Part shown: positions 18,353 through 27,578 of the stretch, piece after piece
How the letters are laid out: every line of letters begins with the position of its first letter
How positions within the stretch are numbered: the stretch's first letter is position 1
Assembly (NCBI GenBank): GCA_046350115.1
Contig: JAXMAZ010000009.1
Location: 124,001-188,000, forward strand
Reading direction: 5' to 3'
Length of the DNA stretch: 64,000 nucleotides
From: JAXMAZ01 sp046350115
GTDB lineage: Bacteria > Planctomycetota > Planctomycetia > Gemmatales > Gemmataceae
The notes under the pieces: generated by a model
The model's database searches: none
The model's input: the letters and a program-made list of their open reading frames with translations, nothing else
Told to the model about the DNA's origin: nothing
Position numbers and translations under genes: made by a program

Positions 18353-18508
18353 CGGTGAGTGTTCCTCGGGGAGGCGAGTGGGCGGCGGCCGCTGGGGTGG
18401 GATTTCGCTTCGCAGCCGGACCGCGGGCGATCATAATAGCTCCCCGACCGACCTGCCAGTGGCAACTTGCCATCCCGCCGACCGCCCCCTCCCCACCCCG
18501 GGCGCCCG

Positions 18509-19885
18509 ATGCTCTCACTTCACGCCGACCCTGCCGCGCTTTGTGACGGCCTATCCCGCCGGGAGTGGCTCCGCGTCGGCGGGCTGGGGGCGTTCGGCCT
18601 GACCCTGCCGCGACTGCTCCAGGCCCGGGCCGCCAACCCACCGGCGAAGCCGAAGGCGTGCATCCAACTGTTCCTGCTCGGCGGCCCGCCGCAGCACGAG
18701 ACCTGGGATCCGAAGCCGGACGCCCCGCCCGAAATCCGCGGCGACCTCGGGGTGATCCGCACCGCCACCCCGGGGCTGATCGTCGGCGAGTACATGCCCC
18801 AAACCGCGAAGCGGACCGGCCGGATCGCCGTCCTGCGGGCGGTCCAGACCGGCGACCCGGCCCACTCGTCCAGCGGGTACTACATGACCACCGGCCGGCC
18901 GCACGCCCCGGCCGGGGTGGAGAACGCCAAGCCCGGCGCCCCGAACGACTGGCCGAGCCTCGGCGGGCTGGTCCGCCGCTTACTGCCCGGCCGCGGGTCG
19001 TTGCCGGCCGCGATCACCCTGCCGGAGCAGGCGGCCAACGACGGCAACCTCACCTGGCCGGGGCAGGACGCCGGGTTCCTCGGCCGGACGTTCGACCCGT
19101 GGCTGCTGACCGGCGACCCGTCGGCGGCCGGGTTTCAGGTGCCGGGGCTGGGGCTGCCGGATGATGTCCCGCCGGCCCGGTTCGACGGCCGCCGCACCCT
19201 CCGGGACGCGGTGGACGCCCACTTCGCCAAGCTCGACCGCACCGGCCCGCCCGCCGCCTACGACGGCCACACCCGCCGGGCCTACGACCTGATCGCGTCC
19301 GCCGCCGCCCGCAAGGCGTTCGACCTGGGGGCCGAGCCGGCCGCCGTTCGTGACCGGTACGGCCGGCACCGCTTCGGCCAGGCGTGCCTGCTCGCCCGTC
19401 GGCTGGTCGAGGCCGGGGTGCCGCTCGTCCGGGTGAACTGGACCCGGGTGCCGGATGCCCCGAACAACGGCCACTGGGACACCCACACCCAGAACGGCCC
19501 GGCGGTGAAGAAGCTGCTCCCTCTGCTCGACGCTTCGTACACCGCCCTGCTCGACGACCTGACTGACCGCGGCCTGCTGGACTCGACCCTGGTCGTCTGG
19601 ACCGGCGAGTTCGGGCGGACCCCCCGGCTGAACCCGGCCGGCGGGCGGGACCACTGGGGGAACGTGTTCTCGGTGGCGCTGGCCGGCGGCGGGGTTCGCG
19701 GCGGGGCGGTGGTCGGGGCGAGCGACAAGCAGGCCGCCTTCCCGAAGGATGGCCGGGTCCGGCCGGAAGACCTGACGGCAACGATCCTGGACACCCTGGG
19801 CGTATCGCCGGACGCCGAGATTCACGACACTTTGGGCCGCCCGTTCCCGGCGAGCCGGGGCCGCGTCCTCCGAGAACTCTTCTGA
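18509..19885 (+). CDS. DUF1501 (sulfatase-like) protein
   Basis: 458 aa from ATG 18509 (MLSLHADPAALCDGLSRREW), followed by a Tat-like leader (SRREWLRVGGLGAFGLTLP). DUF1501 proteins share the alkaline-phosphatase/sulfatase superfamily fold and are abundant in planctomycetes; their activity is undefined. Diagnostic stretches are CIQLFLLGGPPQHETWDPKP near the N-terminus, NNGHWDTHTQN, TLVVWTGEFGRTPRLNP and DHWGNVFSVALAGGG. It is unaccompanied by the usual DUF1549/DUF1553 partner. The longer upstream frame (from 18467) starts in Pro/Arg-rich sequence and is discounted. Confidence 0.92.
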   Translation: MLSLHADPAALCDGLSRREWLRVGGLGAFGLTLPRLLQARAANPPAKPKACIQLFLLGGPPQHETWDPKPDAPPEIRGDLGVIRTATPGLIVGEYMPQTAKRTGRIAVLRAVQTGDPAHSSSGYYMTTGRPHAPAGVENAKPGAPNDWPSLGGLVRRLLPGRGSLPAAITLPEQAANDGNLTWPGQDAGFLGRTFDPWLLTGDPSAAGFQVPGLGLPDDVPPARFDGRRTLRDAVDAHFAKLDRTGPPAAYDGHTRRAYDLIASAAARKAFDLGAEPAAVRDRYGRHRFGQACLLARRLVEAGVPLVRVNWTRVPDAPNNGHWDTHTQNGPAVKKLLPLLDASYTALLDDLTDRGLLDSTLVVWTGEFGRTPRLNPAGGRDHWGNVFSVALAGGGVRGGAVVGASDKQAAFPKDGRVRPEDLTATILDTLGVSPDAEIHDTLGRPFPASRGRVLRELF

Positions 19886-20033
19886 TCGGCACACCGGTTG
19901 CAACCAGTCAGGGTACACCGGCCGGGACGGCCCGACCGGTTCACTGTCAGCCCGGGTCGTCCGGGCCGGTAGACCCTGGCAGGCCCCGCGCCGCACGCCG
20001 GCGCGAATCGCGGCCTGCAACCGGAGTTTAGTC

Positions 20034-20717
20034 GTGTTTCGGACCATCATTGGGGTGGCGGCGTTCGCCGCCGCAGGGGCGGTGTACGCGCAGCCTGCCC
20101 TCCCCCAAGCGACCGACGGCCGGCTGTACGAACTCCGCACCTATTACGCGGCCCCGGGTAAATTGGAGGCGCTTCACGCCCGGTTCCGCGACCACACTGT
20201 CCGCCTCATGGAGCGGCACGGCGTCACCTGCCACGGGTTCTGGGTGCCCGGGGACGACGAGCCGGACCGGGTCGTCAGCCTGGTCTCCTACCCGTCGGCG
20301 GCGGCCCGCACCACCACCTGGGCCGGGTTCGCCACGGACCGCGAGTGGCTCCAGGTGAAGCGGTCCTCCGAGCGGCAGGGCCGGCTGGTCGAACACATCG
20401 CCGACTTCCCGCTGGTCGGGTCGCTCGGGACGGACAAAGCCGTGGAAGCGGCCGGCCGGCGGGTGTTCGAAGTCAAGACGCTCAAACACGGGGAACCGAT
20501 CGGGTCTGGCGAGCAAGTCGGGGTGTGGGTGCCGGCAACCCGGCACGCCGAGATCGCCCGAGTCGTGCTGGTCGCCCGGCCGAAGGTGACGGCCCGCGGG
20601 CAAGCCCCAGACGCTTCGCCGGCTCTCGGGTTCGTGTCGGCGATCGTCGCGCTGACTGAGACCCCGGCCCCACGGACCCAGCTCCTCGTCCCGACCGATT
20701 ACTCGCCGCTCAAGTAA
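20034..20717 (+). CDS. NIPSNAP-family protein, secreted
   Basis: 227 aa from GTG with a signal peptide (FRTIIGVAAFAAAGAVYAQ). The first half is a clear NIPSNAP ferredoxin-like domain (YELRTYYAAPGKLEALHARF and FRDHTVRLMERHGVTCHGFW). The second half is weaker and ends LLVPTDYSPLK, the same tail as the next gene. No enzymatic role is established for the family. It is a paralogue of the downstream gene on the same strand; a hairpin terminator lies between them, so they may be separately transcribed. Confidence 0.88.
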   Translation: MFRTIIGVAAFAAAGAVYAQPALPQATDGRLYELRTYYAAPGKLEALHARFRDHTVRLMERHGVTCHGFWVPGDDEPDRVVSLVSYPSAAARTTTWAGFATDREWLQVKRSSERQGRLVEHIADFPLVGSLGTDKAVEAAGRRVFEVKTLKHGEPIGSGEQVGVWVPATRHAEIARVVLVARPKVTARGQAPDASPALGFVSAIVALTETPAPRTQLLVPTDYSPLK

Positions 20718-20738
20718 CACGACACGCCATCCGAAGCC

Positions 20739-20770
20739 GGGCCGCGGGGGTAACTCCGCGGCCCGCCCAT
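20739..20770 (+). terminator. Hairpin terminator between NIPSNAP genes
   Basis: Perfect 9-bp stem (GGGCCGCGG / CCGCGGCCC) with an 8-base loop, followed by CCCATTTTC, about 20 bp after the upstream stop. Confidence 0.7.
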
Positions 20771-20850
20771 TTTCTGCGCCGCCTGTCCGCCGACAGTCCG
20801 GTCGGTATCCTTCCCGCTGGCCGACCCCGATCCCCGACAGGAGCCGCCCG

Positions 20851-21609
20851 ATGCACCTCGCCGCCGCCGCTGCGGTCGCCCTCACCGCCGCCGCCGCTTC
20901 CGCCGCCGAGAAAGACACCCGGCTATTCGAGCTGCGGGTGTACACCGCCGCCCCCGGTAAGCTGGACGCGTTAAACGCCCGGTTCCGGGACCACACGGTG
21001 AAGCTGTTCGCCAAGCACGGCATGACCAACCTGTGGTACGCGACGCCGGTGCCCAACCCGGAGAACAAGCTGTACTACGTGCTGGCCCACAAGGACCGGG
21101 CGGCCCGGGACGCCTCGTTCAAGGCGTTCGTCGCCGACCCCGAGTGGAAGAAGGCGTCGTCGGCGTCGGAGAAGGACGGGAAGCTGGTGGCCAAGATCGA
21201 GGAAGTGTTCATGACCGCCACCGACTACTCGCCGGCCGTCGAGACGACCCAGTCGCCCACCCCGCGGACGTTCGAGCTGCGGACGTACACCACCAGCCCG
21301 GGCAACCTGGACGCGCTGAACGCCCGGTTCCGGGACCACACGGTGAAGCTGTTCGCCAAGCACGGCATGACCAACCTGTGGTATTGGACGCTGGCCGAGG
21401 GGAGCAAGGGCCGGGACGTGACGCTCGTCTACCTGCTCGCCCACCCGTCGAAGGAGGCCCGGGATAAGGCGTTCGCCGCGTTCCGGGACGACCCGGACTG
21501 GAACGCCGCGCGGACCGCGTCCGAGAAGAAGGCCGGCGGGTCGCTGACCGCCAAGGACGGGGTGAAGTCGATCCTCCTGGCGCCGACCGACTACTCGCCG
21601 CTGAAGTAA
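20851..21609 (+). CDS. Tandem NIPSNAP-domain protein, secreted
   Basis: 252 aa with a short Ala-rich signal peptide. Two full NIPSNAP domains: the first opens LFELRVYTAAPGKLDALN (about 25-125), the second FELRTYTTSPGNLDALNARF (about 135-245). A 65-base block is identical in both (20974-21038 and 21319-21383) and encodes the shared NARFRDHTVKLFAKHGMTNL core. This points to a recent internal duplication or conversion. The preceding gene is a more distant relative with the same PTDYSPLK end. Function unknown. Confidence 0.9.
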   Translation: MHLAAAAAVALTAAAASAAEKDTRLFELRVYTAAPGKLDALNARFRDHTVKLFAKHGMTNLWYATPVPNPENKLYYVLAHKDRAARDASFKAFVADPEWKKASSASEKDGKLVAKIEEVFMTATDYSPAVETTQSPTPRTFELRTYTTSPGNLDALNARFRDHTVKLFAKHGMTNLWYWTLAEGSKGRDVTLVYLLAHPSKEARDKAFAAFRDDPDWNAARTASEKKAGGSLTAKDGVKSILLAPTDYSPLK

Positions 21610-21613
21610 CTGG

Positions 21614-21671
21614 GTAGGGTCCGCTGTGCGGACCGTTGGGCGTGCCCAACGGTCCGCACAGCGGACCCTAC
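21614..21671. repeat. REPIN-like inverted hairpin pair, family A copy 3
   Basis: 58 bp, almost perfectly palindromic, GTAG to CTAC, with two GGTCCGC TGT GCGGACC hairpins inverted around GTTGGGC/GCCCAAC. It lies between convergent NIPSNAP and kinase genes, 5 bp after the TAA stop of the former. Confidence 0.95.
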
Positions 21672-21687
21672 GCAAAACCGGCTCGCC

Positions 21688-24072
21688 TTACTTGCAGTCC
21701 ACCAGCCACTGGCGGACGGTCCCGTCCCGGCCGCCGGTCACCAGCGTGTTCCCGTCGTGGCTGTACCGCAGGGTGTGGACCGTCCCGCGGTGCCGGCCCA
21801 ACTCCGTCAGCATGGTCCCGGTGTCCGCGTTCCAGATGCGGGTTCTGCCGTCCTGGCTGGCCGTCGCGAGCATCTTGCCGCACGGGGAGAACTGGACGGC
21901 CGTCATCCCGTCCTCGTCCCCGCGGATGGTCCGCTGCGGGGTGCCGGACTTCACGTCCCAGACGATCACCGTCCCGTCCCAACTGGCCGTCGCCAGTTGC
22001 CCGCCGTCCGGCGAGAACGCCACCCCGTACACCGGCCCGGTGTGCCCCTGGAGCGTCACCCGCTTCCGCTGCTGCTGGTTCTGGGGGATCTCCCACAGCA
22101 CCACCGACCCGTCGGTCCCGACCGAGGCGACGCTCATCGAGTCCGGGGCGAACGCGACGGCGTTGATCGTCGTGTCCTGTTGGAAGTCGACGATCAGCTT
22201 GTCCATGCTCAGGTCGAACACCCGGACGGTGCCGTACCGGTCGCCCAGCACCACCCACTTGCCGTTCGGGGAGATGGCCGCGGACCGCAGCGGGCTGCCG
22301 ATCGGCACCGACTGGACCTGCCGGAAGGTGTCCATGTCCCACACCTTCACCGTCCCGTCGTCGCTGGCGGACATCATCACCTTGCCGTCGGCGCTGAAAT
22401 CGACCGCCCAGACCGGCCCCTTGTGGGCCGGCGCCGTCTCGCTCTTGTCGGGGTGCAGGTCGAACTGGAGCCGCTGGGCGGCCACGTCCCAGATGCCGAT
22501 CCGGCCGTTCTCGGTGCCCATCGCCAGGGTGCCGCCGTCCTTCGACAGGCCGACCGCCCAGACCGCCCCGGACCGCCCCGGGAACACCCCCCGCGGGGCC
22601 GGCCCGCCCTCCCCCGCCCGCCGGAGGGGGGGGAACTCCCACATCCCGAACCCGCCGGCCGCAGCCCCCAGGGGCGACCGCCCGGACACGGACTCGGGAG
22701 CCATCAGCGCCCCGCCGACCGGGGCCACGTGGGCGGCGTTCCCGGGGCACGGCGGGGCGAACATCCACGCCCCGACCCCGCCGAACACGCTCCCCCCGAT
22801 GAACGCCGCCGCGACCGTGGCCAGCGACCGGTAGCAGATGTGCCGCCGCGACCGGCGGGTGTGGGCCACCCCGGACGCGGTGCCGCACGCCGCCGGGGCG
22901 TCGAGCGGGGACATCAGGGCCAGGTGCTGGGCCAGGATGTCTGCCACCTCGGCCGCCGTCTGGATGCGGTCCTTCGGCTCCTTGGCCAACAGCTCGTCGA
23001 TCAGCTCTTCCAGCCAGTCCGGCACGTCCCGGTTCAGCCGCCGCAGCCGGGGGTGGGCCTCGTCCGCCACCCGGCGGAGGACGGCCAGCGGGGTCTTGCC
23101 GTCGAACGGCGGCTTGCCGGCCAGCGCCTCGTACAGCACCGACCCGAGGCTGAACAGGTCGGCCCGGTGGTCGATCTCGTCCCCGCGGGCCTGCTCCGGG
23201 GCCATGTACAGCGGGGTGCCGGCCACGAACCCGGTCTTGGTCAGCTTCAGGTCTTCGGTCGCCCGGGCCAGCCCGAAGTCGGTCAGCTTCACCTTCTCGG
23301 TGCCGGACTCGATCAGGATGTTGCCCGGCTTCACGTCCCGGTGGATGAGCCCCTGGGCGTGGGCGGCGGCCAGCCCGGCGGCCGCCTGCATGCCGACCTT
23401 CACCGCCTCCGTCACGGTCAGCCGGCCGACCCGCCGCAGCCGCTGCTCCAGCGACTCCCCGTTGACCAACTGCATGACCAGGAACGGCAGCCCGCTGGCC
23501 GGGGGGGCGGGCCCCCGGGGGGCGCCGACGATGTTCTCGTGGCTGACCGCGGCGGCCGCCCGGGACTCCCGGCAGAACCGCTGCTTGGCCAGGTCGTTGT
23601 GGGCCAACTGGGGGTCGAGGATCTTGACCGCCACGTCCCGGGACAGGTACGGGTCGGTGGCCTGGAGTACCACCCCCATCCCGCCCCGGCCGATCACCCG
23701 CTTGACGTCGAACGTGCTGATCCGCCCGAGTACCCCCGGGGTGTCGGACGGCTGGAGGAAGTCGAGCTTCATGTCGGCCGGCGGGGCGGCGGCCGGGAAG
23801 GCGGTGGTGACGGCCGCCTCGGCGTTCCCCAGCGCCTGCCAGAAGGCCGAGTCGGACGGCGGGTCGGACTTGTCGATGTGGCGGATCACGTCCGACAGCT
23901 TGGGGTCGCCGGCGGTGGCGATCGCGTCCAGCCGGGTCTGACAGCCGACGCACCCGCCGACATGCTCGGCCAGGTCGGCCTGGCGGTCGTCCGGCAGGTC
24001 GCCGTGAACCAGCCCGGACAGCGCCTGGCCGCTCGGGCACCCGGTCTTGTTACCGTTGGCAGAGGGTATCAC
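21688..24072 (-). CDS. Anti-sigma-like zinc finger, Ser/Thr kinase and WD40 fusion protein
   Basis: 794 aa from a GTG, 4 bp after the stop of the sigma-factor gene. Order: an anti-sigma-type zinc motif His37-x3-Cys41-x2-Cys44; a Hanks-type kinase (about 123-385) with glycine loop IGRGGMG (127-133), Lys150, HRD 244-246, DFG 265-267 and APE 291-293; one TM segment (about 415-437); then about seven WD40 repeats (e.g. HTGPVYGVAFSPDGGQLATA). A G/C-only tract encodes a Pro-rich GAPRGPAPPASG where kinases normally have the beta4 region. The layout suggests a membrane sensor kinase that controls its neighbour sigma factor. Confidence 0.94.
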   Translation of the reverse strand: MIPSANGNKTGCPSGQALSGLVHGDLPDDRQADLAEHVGGCVGCQTRLDAIATAGDPKLSDVIRHIDKSDPPSDSAFWQALGNAEAAVTTAFPAAAPPADMKLDFLQPSDTPGVLGRISTFDVKRVIGRGGMGVVLQATDPYLSRDVAVKILDPQLAHNDLAKQRFCRESRAAAAVSHENIVGAPRGPAPPASGLPFLVMQLVNGESLEQRLRRVGRLTVTEAVKVGMQAAAGLAAAHAQGLIHRDVKPGNILIESGTEKVKLTDFGLARATEDLKLTKTGFVAGTPLYMAPEQARGDEIDHRADLFSLGSVLYEALAGKPPFDGKTPLAVLRRVADEAHPRLRRLNRDVPDWLEELIDELLAKEPKDRIQTAAEVADILAQHLALMSPLDAPAACGTASGVAHTRRSRRHICYRSLATVAAAFIGGSVFGGVGAWMFAPPCPGNAAHVAPVGGALMAPESVSGRSPLGAAAGGFGMWEFPPLRRAGEGGPAPRGVFPGRSGAVWAVGLSKDGGTLAMGTENGRIGIWDVAAQRLQFDLHPDKSETAPAHKGPVWAVDFSADGKVMMSASDDGTVKVWDMDTFRQVQSVPIGSPLRSAAISPNGKWVVLGDRYGTVRVFDLSMDKLIVDFQQDTTINAVAFAPDSMSVASVGTDGSVVLWEIPQNQQQRKRVTLQGHTGPVYGVAFSPDGGQLATASWDGTVIVWDVKSGTPQRTIRGDEDGMTAVQFSPCGKMLATASQDGRTRIWNADTGTMLTELGRHRGTVHTLRYSHDGNTLVTGGRDGTVRQWLVDCK

Positions 24073-24076
24073 TCAG

Positions 24077-24685
24077 TCACCACGCTTCGGCCTCGGCTTG
24101 CAGCCGTTGAACCTCGTCCCGCAACCGGGCCAGCACCCGGCTCTTGGCCACGTACACCGCCCCGGCGGTCATCTTCAGCTCGTGCCCGACCTCCTGGGCC
24201 GGCCGGCCGTCCACCGCCGTCCCCCAGAACGCCTGCCAGGTGTTCGGCTGGAACTCGTGCTTCACCCGGTCCATCGCCTTGGCGGACAGCCGCCGCTCGT
24301 ACTCGATGTCCCAGTCGTCGTCCTTGTCGGCCGCCCGGTCGGGGATCGCGTCCAGCCGTTCGACCGCCCCGGAGTCCCCGCTCCCCCGGGGGCGGTTCTT
24401 CTGGGCGGTCAGGAAGTTGTAAATCTTGTTCCGGGTGATGGTGTACAGCCACCCGCGGAACGTCCCCCGCTTCGGGTCGTAGTCCAGCTTGACGGCGTTC
24501 CGGGCGACGCTCCGCAGCACCTCCTGCATGAGGTCCGCCGCGTCCGCGTCCTGGAGGCCCCGCTTGCGGGCGAACCCGTACACGACCGGGCCGTACAACC
24601 GGACGAACTCCACCCACGCGTCCGTGTCGGACCCGTCCTTCAGACGGTTCAGAAGGGTGACACGGGTTTGGGGCGGCTCGGCCAT
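24077..24685 (-). CDS. ECF-type RNA polymerase sigma factor
   Basis: 202 aa. Region 2 is clear (DAWVEFVRLYGPVVYGFARK, DLMQEVLRSVARN, FRGWLYTITRNKIYNFL); region 4 is a helix-turn-helix near the C-terminus (RPAQEVGHELKMTAGAVYVA). The linker between them (about 95-145) is long. It is immediately upstream of the anti-sigma-like kinase on the same strand, the arrangement of the planctomycete ECF groups linked to Ser/Thr kinases. Its regulon cannot be read from this window. The 248 bp between it and the divergent propeller gene holds no other feature I can support. Confidence 0.93.
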   Translation of the reverse strand: MAEPPQTRVTLLNRLKDGSDTDAWVEFVRLYGPVVYGFARKRGLQDADAADLMQEVLRSVARNAVKLDYDPKRGTFRGWLYTITRNKIYNFLTAQKNRPRGSGDSGAVERLDAIPDRAADKDDDWDIEYERRLSAKAMDRVKHEFQPNTWQAFWGTAVDGRPAQEVGHELKMTAGAVYVAKSRVLARLRDEVQRLQAEAEAW

Positions 24686-24933
24686 GCGGCGCGAATCCAG
24701 TGGTAACTACCGGCGGCCCGGGGGAGGGCTAACACGGACACGACCTGAACGCCGATTCGGCCAGACTAGTCTACGAACCCGCCCCGGGGGTCGGCCGTCC
24801 CTCGCACGGTCCGGGTGCGAATCAACAGGACAGGCGACACGCCCGGAGGTTCGCTGCCCGGGCCACACCCTACCGGCGTGCGGGGCTGGTGTACAATCTC
24901 GGTGGCCCGCGGTCCCCGTCCAGAGGTGCCGTC

Positions 24934-26526
24934 ATGTCCGCCGAGTTATCCCCCGTCGATCACTCTAACCGCATCCGTCGCTGGTGGTTGCCGACGATTG
25001 CCGTCGCCGTCCCGGTCGCCCTCCGGGGTCTGCTGGTAGTGATGAACCGGTACGAGATCGGGCTGGAGTTCCTCTTCCCGGTGATGATGGCGTTCCAGTT
25101 CTCGGCGGTTCTGGCGGGGCTGGTGATCGGCGTCTGGTTCCTGTTCTTCGCCGGATTTTCAACCTTCACCCGGGTCAGTGTCAGTATCGCCGTCCTGGCC
25201 CTGATCGCCACCGGGTTCGCATCCGTGCGGAAGGTGGAGTTCGACGGCCAAATGACCCCTCGGCTGTGGTTCCGCTGGGAGCCGAGCGAGGAGCAGTTGC
25301 TCGGCGAGCACCTGGCCGGCGCGGCGAAGGCGACGGATGCCACCGACCTGACGGTCGGACCGACTGACAGCCCGGCGTTCCGCGGCCCGGCCGGCAACGG
25401 CGCTACCCCGGGCGTCACCCTCGCCGACTGGGCGGCCCCGCCGAAGGTGCTGTGGAAGCACCCGGTCGGCGGCGGACATGCCGGGATCGCAGTGGCCGGC
25501 AACTCGGCCGTCACCGTCGAGCAGCGGGGGGACCAGGAGGTAATCGTCTGCTACGACCGGGCGAGCGGCCGGGAGCGGTGGGCGTTCGGCTATCCGGCCC
25601 GTTTCCGGCAGAGCGAGCCGATGGGCGGGGACGGGCCGCGGACCACGCCGGCCGTCGTCGGCGGGCTGGTCTACTCGCTCGGCGGGGCCGGCGAGCTGGT
25701 CTGCCTGGACGGGGCGACCGGCAAGCCGGGGTGGCAGGTGAACGTGATCGTCGATAACGGGGCGGTGCCGGCCGAATGGGGGGTGTCCGGGTCGCCGCTG
25801 GTGGTCGGGGAGAGGGTGTTCGTCAACCCCGGGGTGAACCCGGCGGACAACAAGGGCCAGGCGGTGGCCGCCTACGACCGGCTCACCGGGAAGAAGCTGT
25901 GGGCGGCCGGCAGGCACCCGGCGGCCTACGCCTCGCCGGTCCGGGCGACGTTCGCAGGAGTGGAGAAGGTGCTGGTGTTCGACGCGGCCGGGCTGGGGGC
26001 GCACGACCCGGCGACCGGGGCCGAGCTGTGGCGGTTCCCGTGGAAGACCGACATGGGCATGAACAGCGCCCAACCGGTGCTGCTGCCCGGCGACCGGGTG
26101 TTCGTCTCGTCCGAGCGGTCCAACGGCGGGGCCGTGGTCGAGGTCACGAAGGCCGGGGAGAAGTGGCAGGCCAAGGAGGTCTGGCGGAACCGCTCGCTGT
26201 CCGCCCGGTTCTGCTGCCCGGTGTTCGCCGCCGGCCACCTGTACGGGCTGTCGGAGGGCCGGCTGGTCTGCGTGGACGCGGCGACCGGCAAACGGAAGTG
26301 GGCGGAAGGGGACTTCGGCAACGGGCAGATCGTCCTCGCCGGGGACAAGCTGGTCGTCACCGGCGAGAAGGGCAAGGTGGTGCTCGTCGCCGCCGACCCG
26401 GCCGAGTACCGCGAGTTGGGATCGGTCCCGCTGTTCGACGCCCGGACATGGAACGTGCCGGCCCTGGCCGGCAAGCAACTGTTCGCCCGCAACCACCGGG
26501 AGATGGCCTGCCTGGAGCTGCCGTAG
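24934..26526 (+). CDS. Membrane-anchored PQQ-like beta-propeller protein
   Basis: 530 aa from ATG 24934 (MSAELSPVDH). Three TM segments at the N-terminus (about 18-36, 47-75 and 82-100), then a PQQ/YVTN-type eight-blade propeller (about 150-528) with blade signatures VIVCYDRASGRERWAFGYP, LVCLDGATGKPGWQVNV and GLGAHDPATGAELWRF. It lacks obvious PQQ- or metal-ligand residues, so it is more likely a scaffold or binding protein than a dehydrogenase. This outer-membrane-assembly-like propeller family is abundant in planctomycetes. It is convergent with the UspA gene across 18 bp. Confidence 0.85.
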   Translation: MSAELSPVDHSNRIRRWWLPTIAVAVPVALRGLLVVMNRYEIGLEFLFPVMMAFQFSAVLAGLVIGVWFLFFAGFSTFTRVSVSIAVLALIATGFASVRKVEFDGQMTPRLWFRWEPSEEQLLGEHLAGAAKATDATDLTVGPTDSPAFRGPAGNGATPGVTLADWAAPPKVLWKHPVGGGHAGIAVAGNSAVTVEQRGDQEVIVCYDRASGRERWAFGYPARFRQSEPMGGDGPRTTPAVVGGLVYSLGGAGELVCLDGATGKPGWQVNVIVDNGAVPAEWGVSGSPLVVGERVFVNPGVNPADNKGQAVAAYDRLTGKKLWAAGRHPAAYASPVRATFAGVEKVLVFDAAGLGAHDPATGAELWRFPWKTDMGMNSAQPVLLPGDRVFVSSERSNGGAVVEVTKAGEKWQAKEVWRNRSLSARFCCPVFAAGHLYGLSEGRLVCVDAATGKRKWAEGDFGNGQIVLAGDKLVVTGEKGKVVLVAADPAEYRELGSVPLFDARTWNVPALAGKQLFARNHREMACLELP

Positions 26527-26544
26527 CCGGCCGGACCGGGCCGG

Positions 26545-27408
26545 TCACCCGATCGGGTGGTACACGAGCACCGGCCCGGCCGCCCTGCGGATCACCTCGT
26601 CGGCGACGCTGCCGTGGACCAGCCGGCTGACCCCGGACCGGCCGTGCGTGGCCAGGGCGATGACGGTGGTCGGCGAATTGCCGGCGAACTCCAGGATGGC
26701 GGACGCCGGCGAGGCGTTGTGGACCACCTCTACCCGGGCGACGCCGGTCTTCGCGGCCAGCGCGGCGGTCGCCCGCTCCAGGTGCGGCTCGCCGGTCCCC
26801 GCCGCCTGCCCCGACGGCACGCACATCAGCAGGGTGAACTCGGACGTGAACACGCCGCCCAGCCGGGCCGCGTATGGCAGCACGGCCTCGGCCAGTGACG
26901 ACCCGTCCAGCGGGATGACCACCCGCTCGACGTGCCGCCGGGCGGTCAGGTCCAGGGCGTCCCCGTCCGCCGCGCGGACCGTGAGCACCGGGACCGGGGA
27001 CGACCGGACCAGTTCGTCCGTCGTGCTGCCCAGCCAGAACCGGGCGAACCGCCCCCGGCCGTGGGTGGCCATCACCACCAGCTCGCTCCCGGTGGCGGTC
27101 ACGGCCGCCGCCAAGGCGTCGGCCGGCGGGTCGTCGGTGTCCAGGTTGCGGGCGTCGACCGTCACCCCCGGGGCGGCCGTCCGCGCCCGAGAGACCAGGT
27201 CGGTCAGGTACTCCACCTCGGACTCCCGGAGCGTCTGGTCCAGGGTCGGGTCGGCCATCACCACCCCCTCGACCATGAGCGGGGCCGGGGGCACATGGCA
27301 GTGGGCCAGGTGGACCGTCCCGCCCGGCCCGGCCGCGGCCACCGCCCACGGGATGGCGTGCTCGGCGATCGGCGTCCCGTCCACGGGCACCAGCACAGTT
27401 CGGAACAT
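26545..27408 (-). CDS. Tandem universal stress protein (UspA family)
   Basis: 287 aa from ATG 27408 (MFRTVLVPVDGTPIAEHA); 13 upstream codons in frame are discounted. Two Usp domains (about 1-145 and 150-287). The ATP-binding consensus G-x2-G-x9-G-S/T is present in both: GRGRFARFWLGST in the first and GRSGVSRLVHGS in the second. ATP-binding stress or signalling protein in the cytoplasm. It is divergent from the GAP1-like gene across about 170 bp. Confidence 0.94.
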   Translation of the reverse strand: MFRTVLVPVDGTPIAEHAIPWAVAAAGPGGTVHLAHCHVPPAPLMVEGVVMADPTLDQTLRESEVEYLTDLVSRARTAAPGVTVDARNLDTDDPPADALAAAVTATGSELVVMATHGRGRFARFWLGSTTDELVRSSPVPVLTVRAADGDALDLTARRHVERVVIPLDGSSLAEAVLPYAARLGGVFTSEFTLLMCVPSGQAAGTGEPHLERATAALAAKTGVARVEVVHNASPASAILEFAGNSPTTVIALATHGRSGVSRLVHGSVADEVIRRAAGPVLVYHPIG

Positions 27409-27578
27409 GGCCCGCCCTCCAGGTGTTAACCGGACCCACACGTCCATATTACCCGACCGATCGGGCGGGTGCGATTCGGCGGCCGCCCGAATCGCGTGCT
27501 ACGGTGCATACGAACCGCAACGCTGCCGCGTCGGCTCCGGCCGGAATCGTCAGCCCGGGTCGCATCCGAGGGTGGGTG

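Noticed and set aside
1941..21671. Family A palindromes considered as simple transcription terminators
   Set aside because: They have GTAG/CTAC ends, inverted paired hairpins, no T-run, and also occur upstream of starts; terminator activity may be secondary.
24686..24933. Possible small gene in the 248-bp gap upstream of the sigma factor
   Set aside because: Frames in the gap are Arg/Pro-rich, lack a ribosome site and resemble nothing recognisable.
27408..27578. Promoter elements between divergent genes
   Set aside because: I could not find -35/-10 pairs that stand out from the GC-rich background here or in the other divergent gaps, so none is listed.
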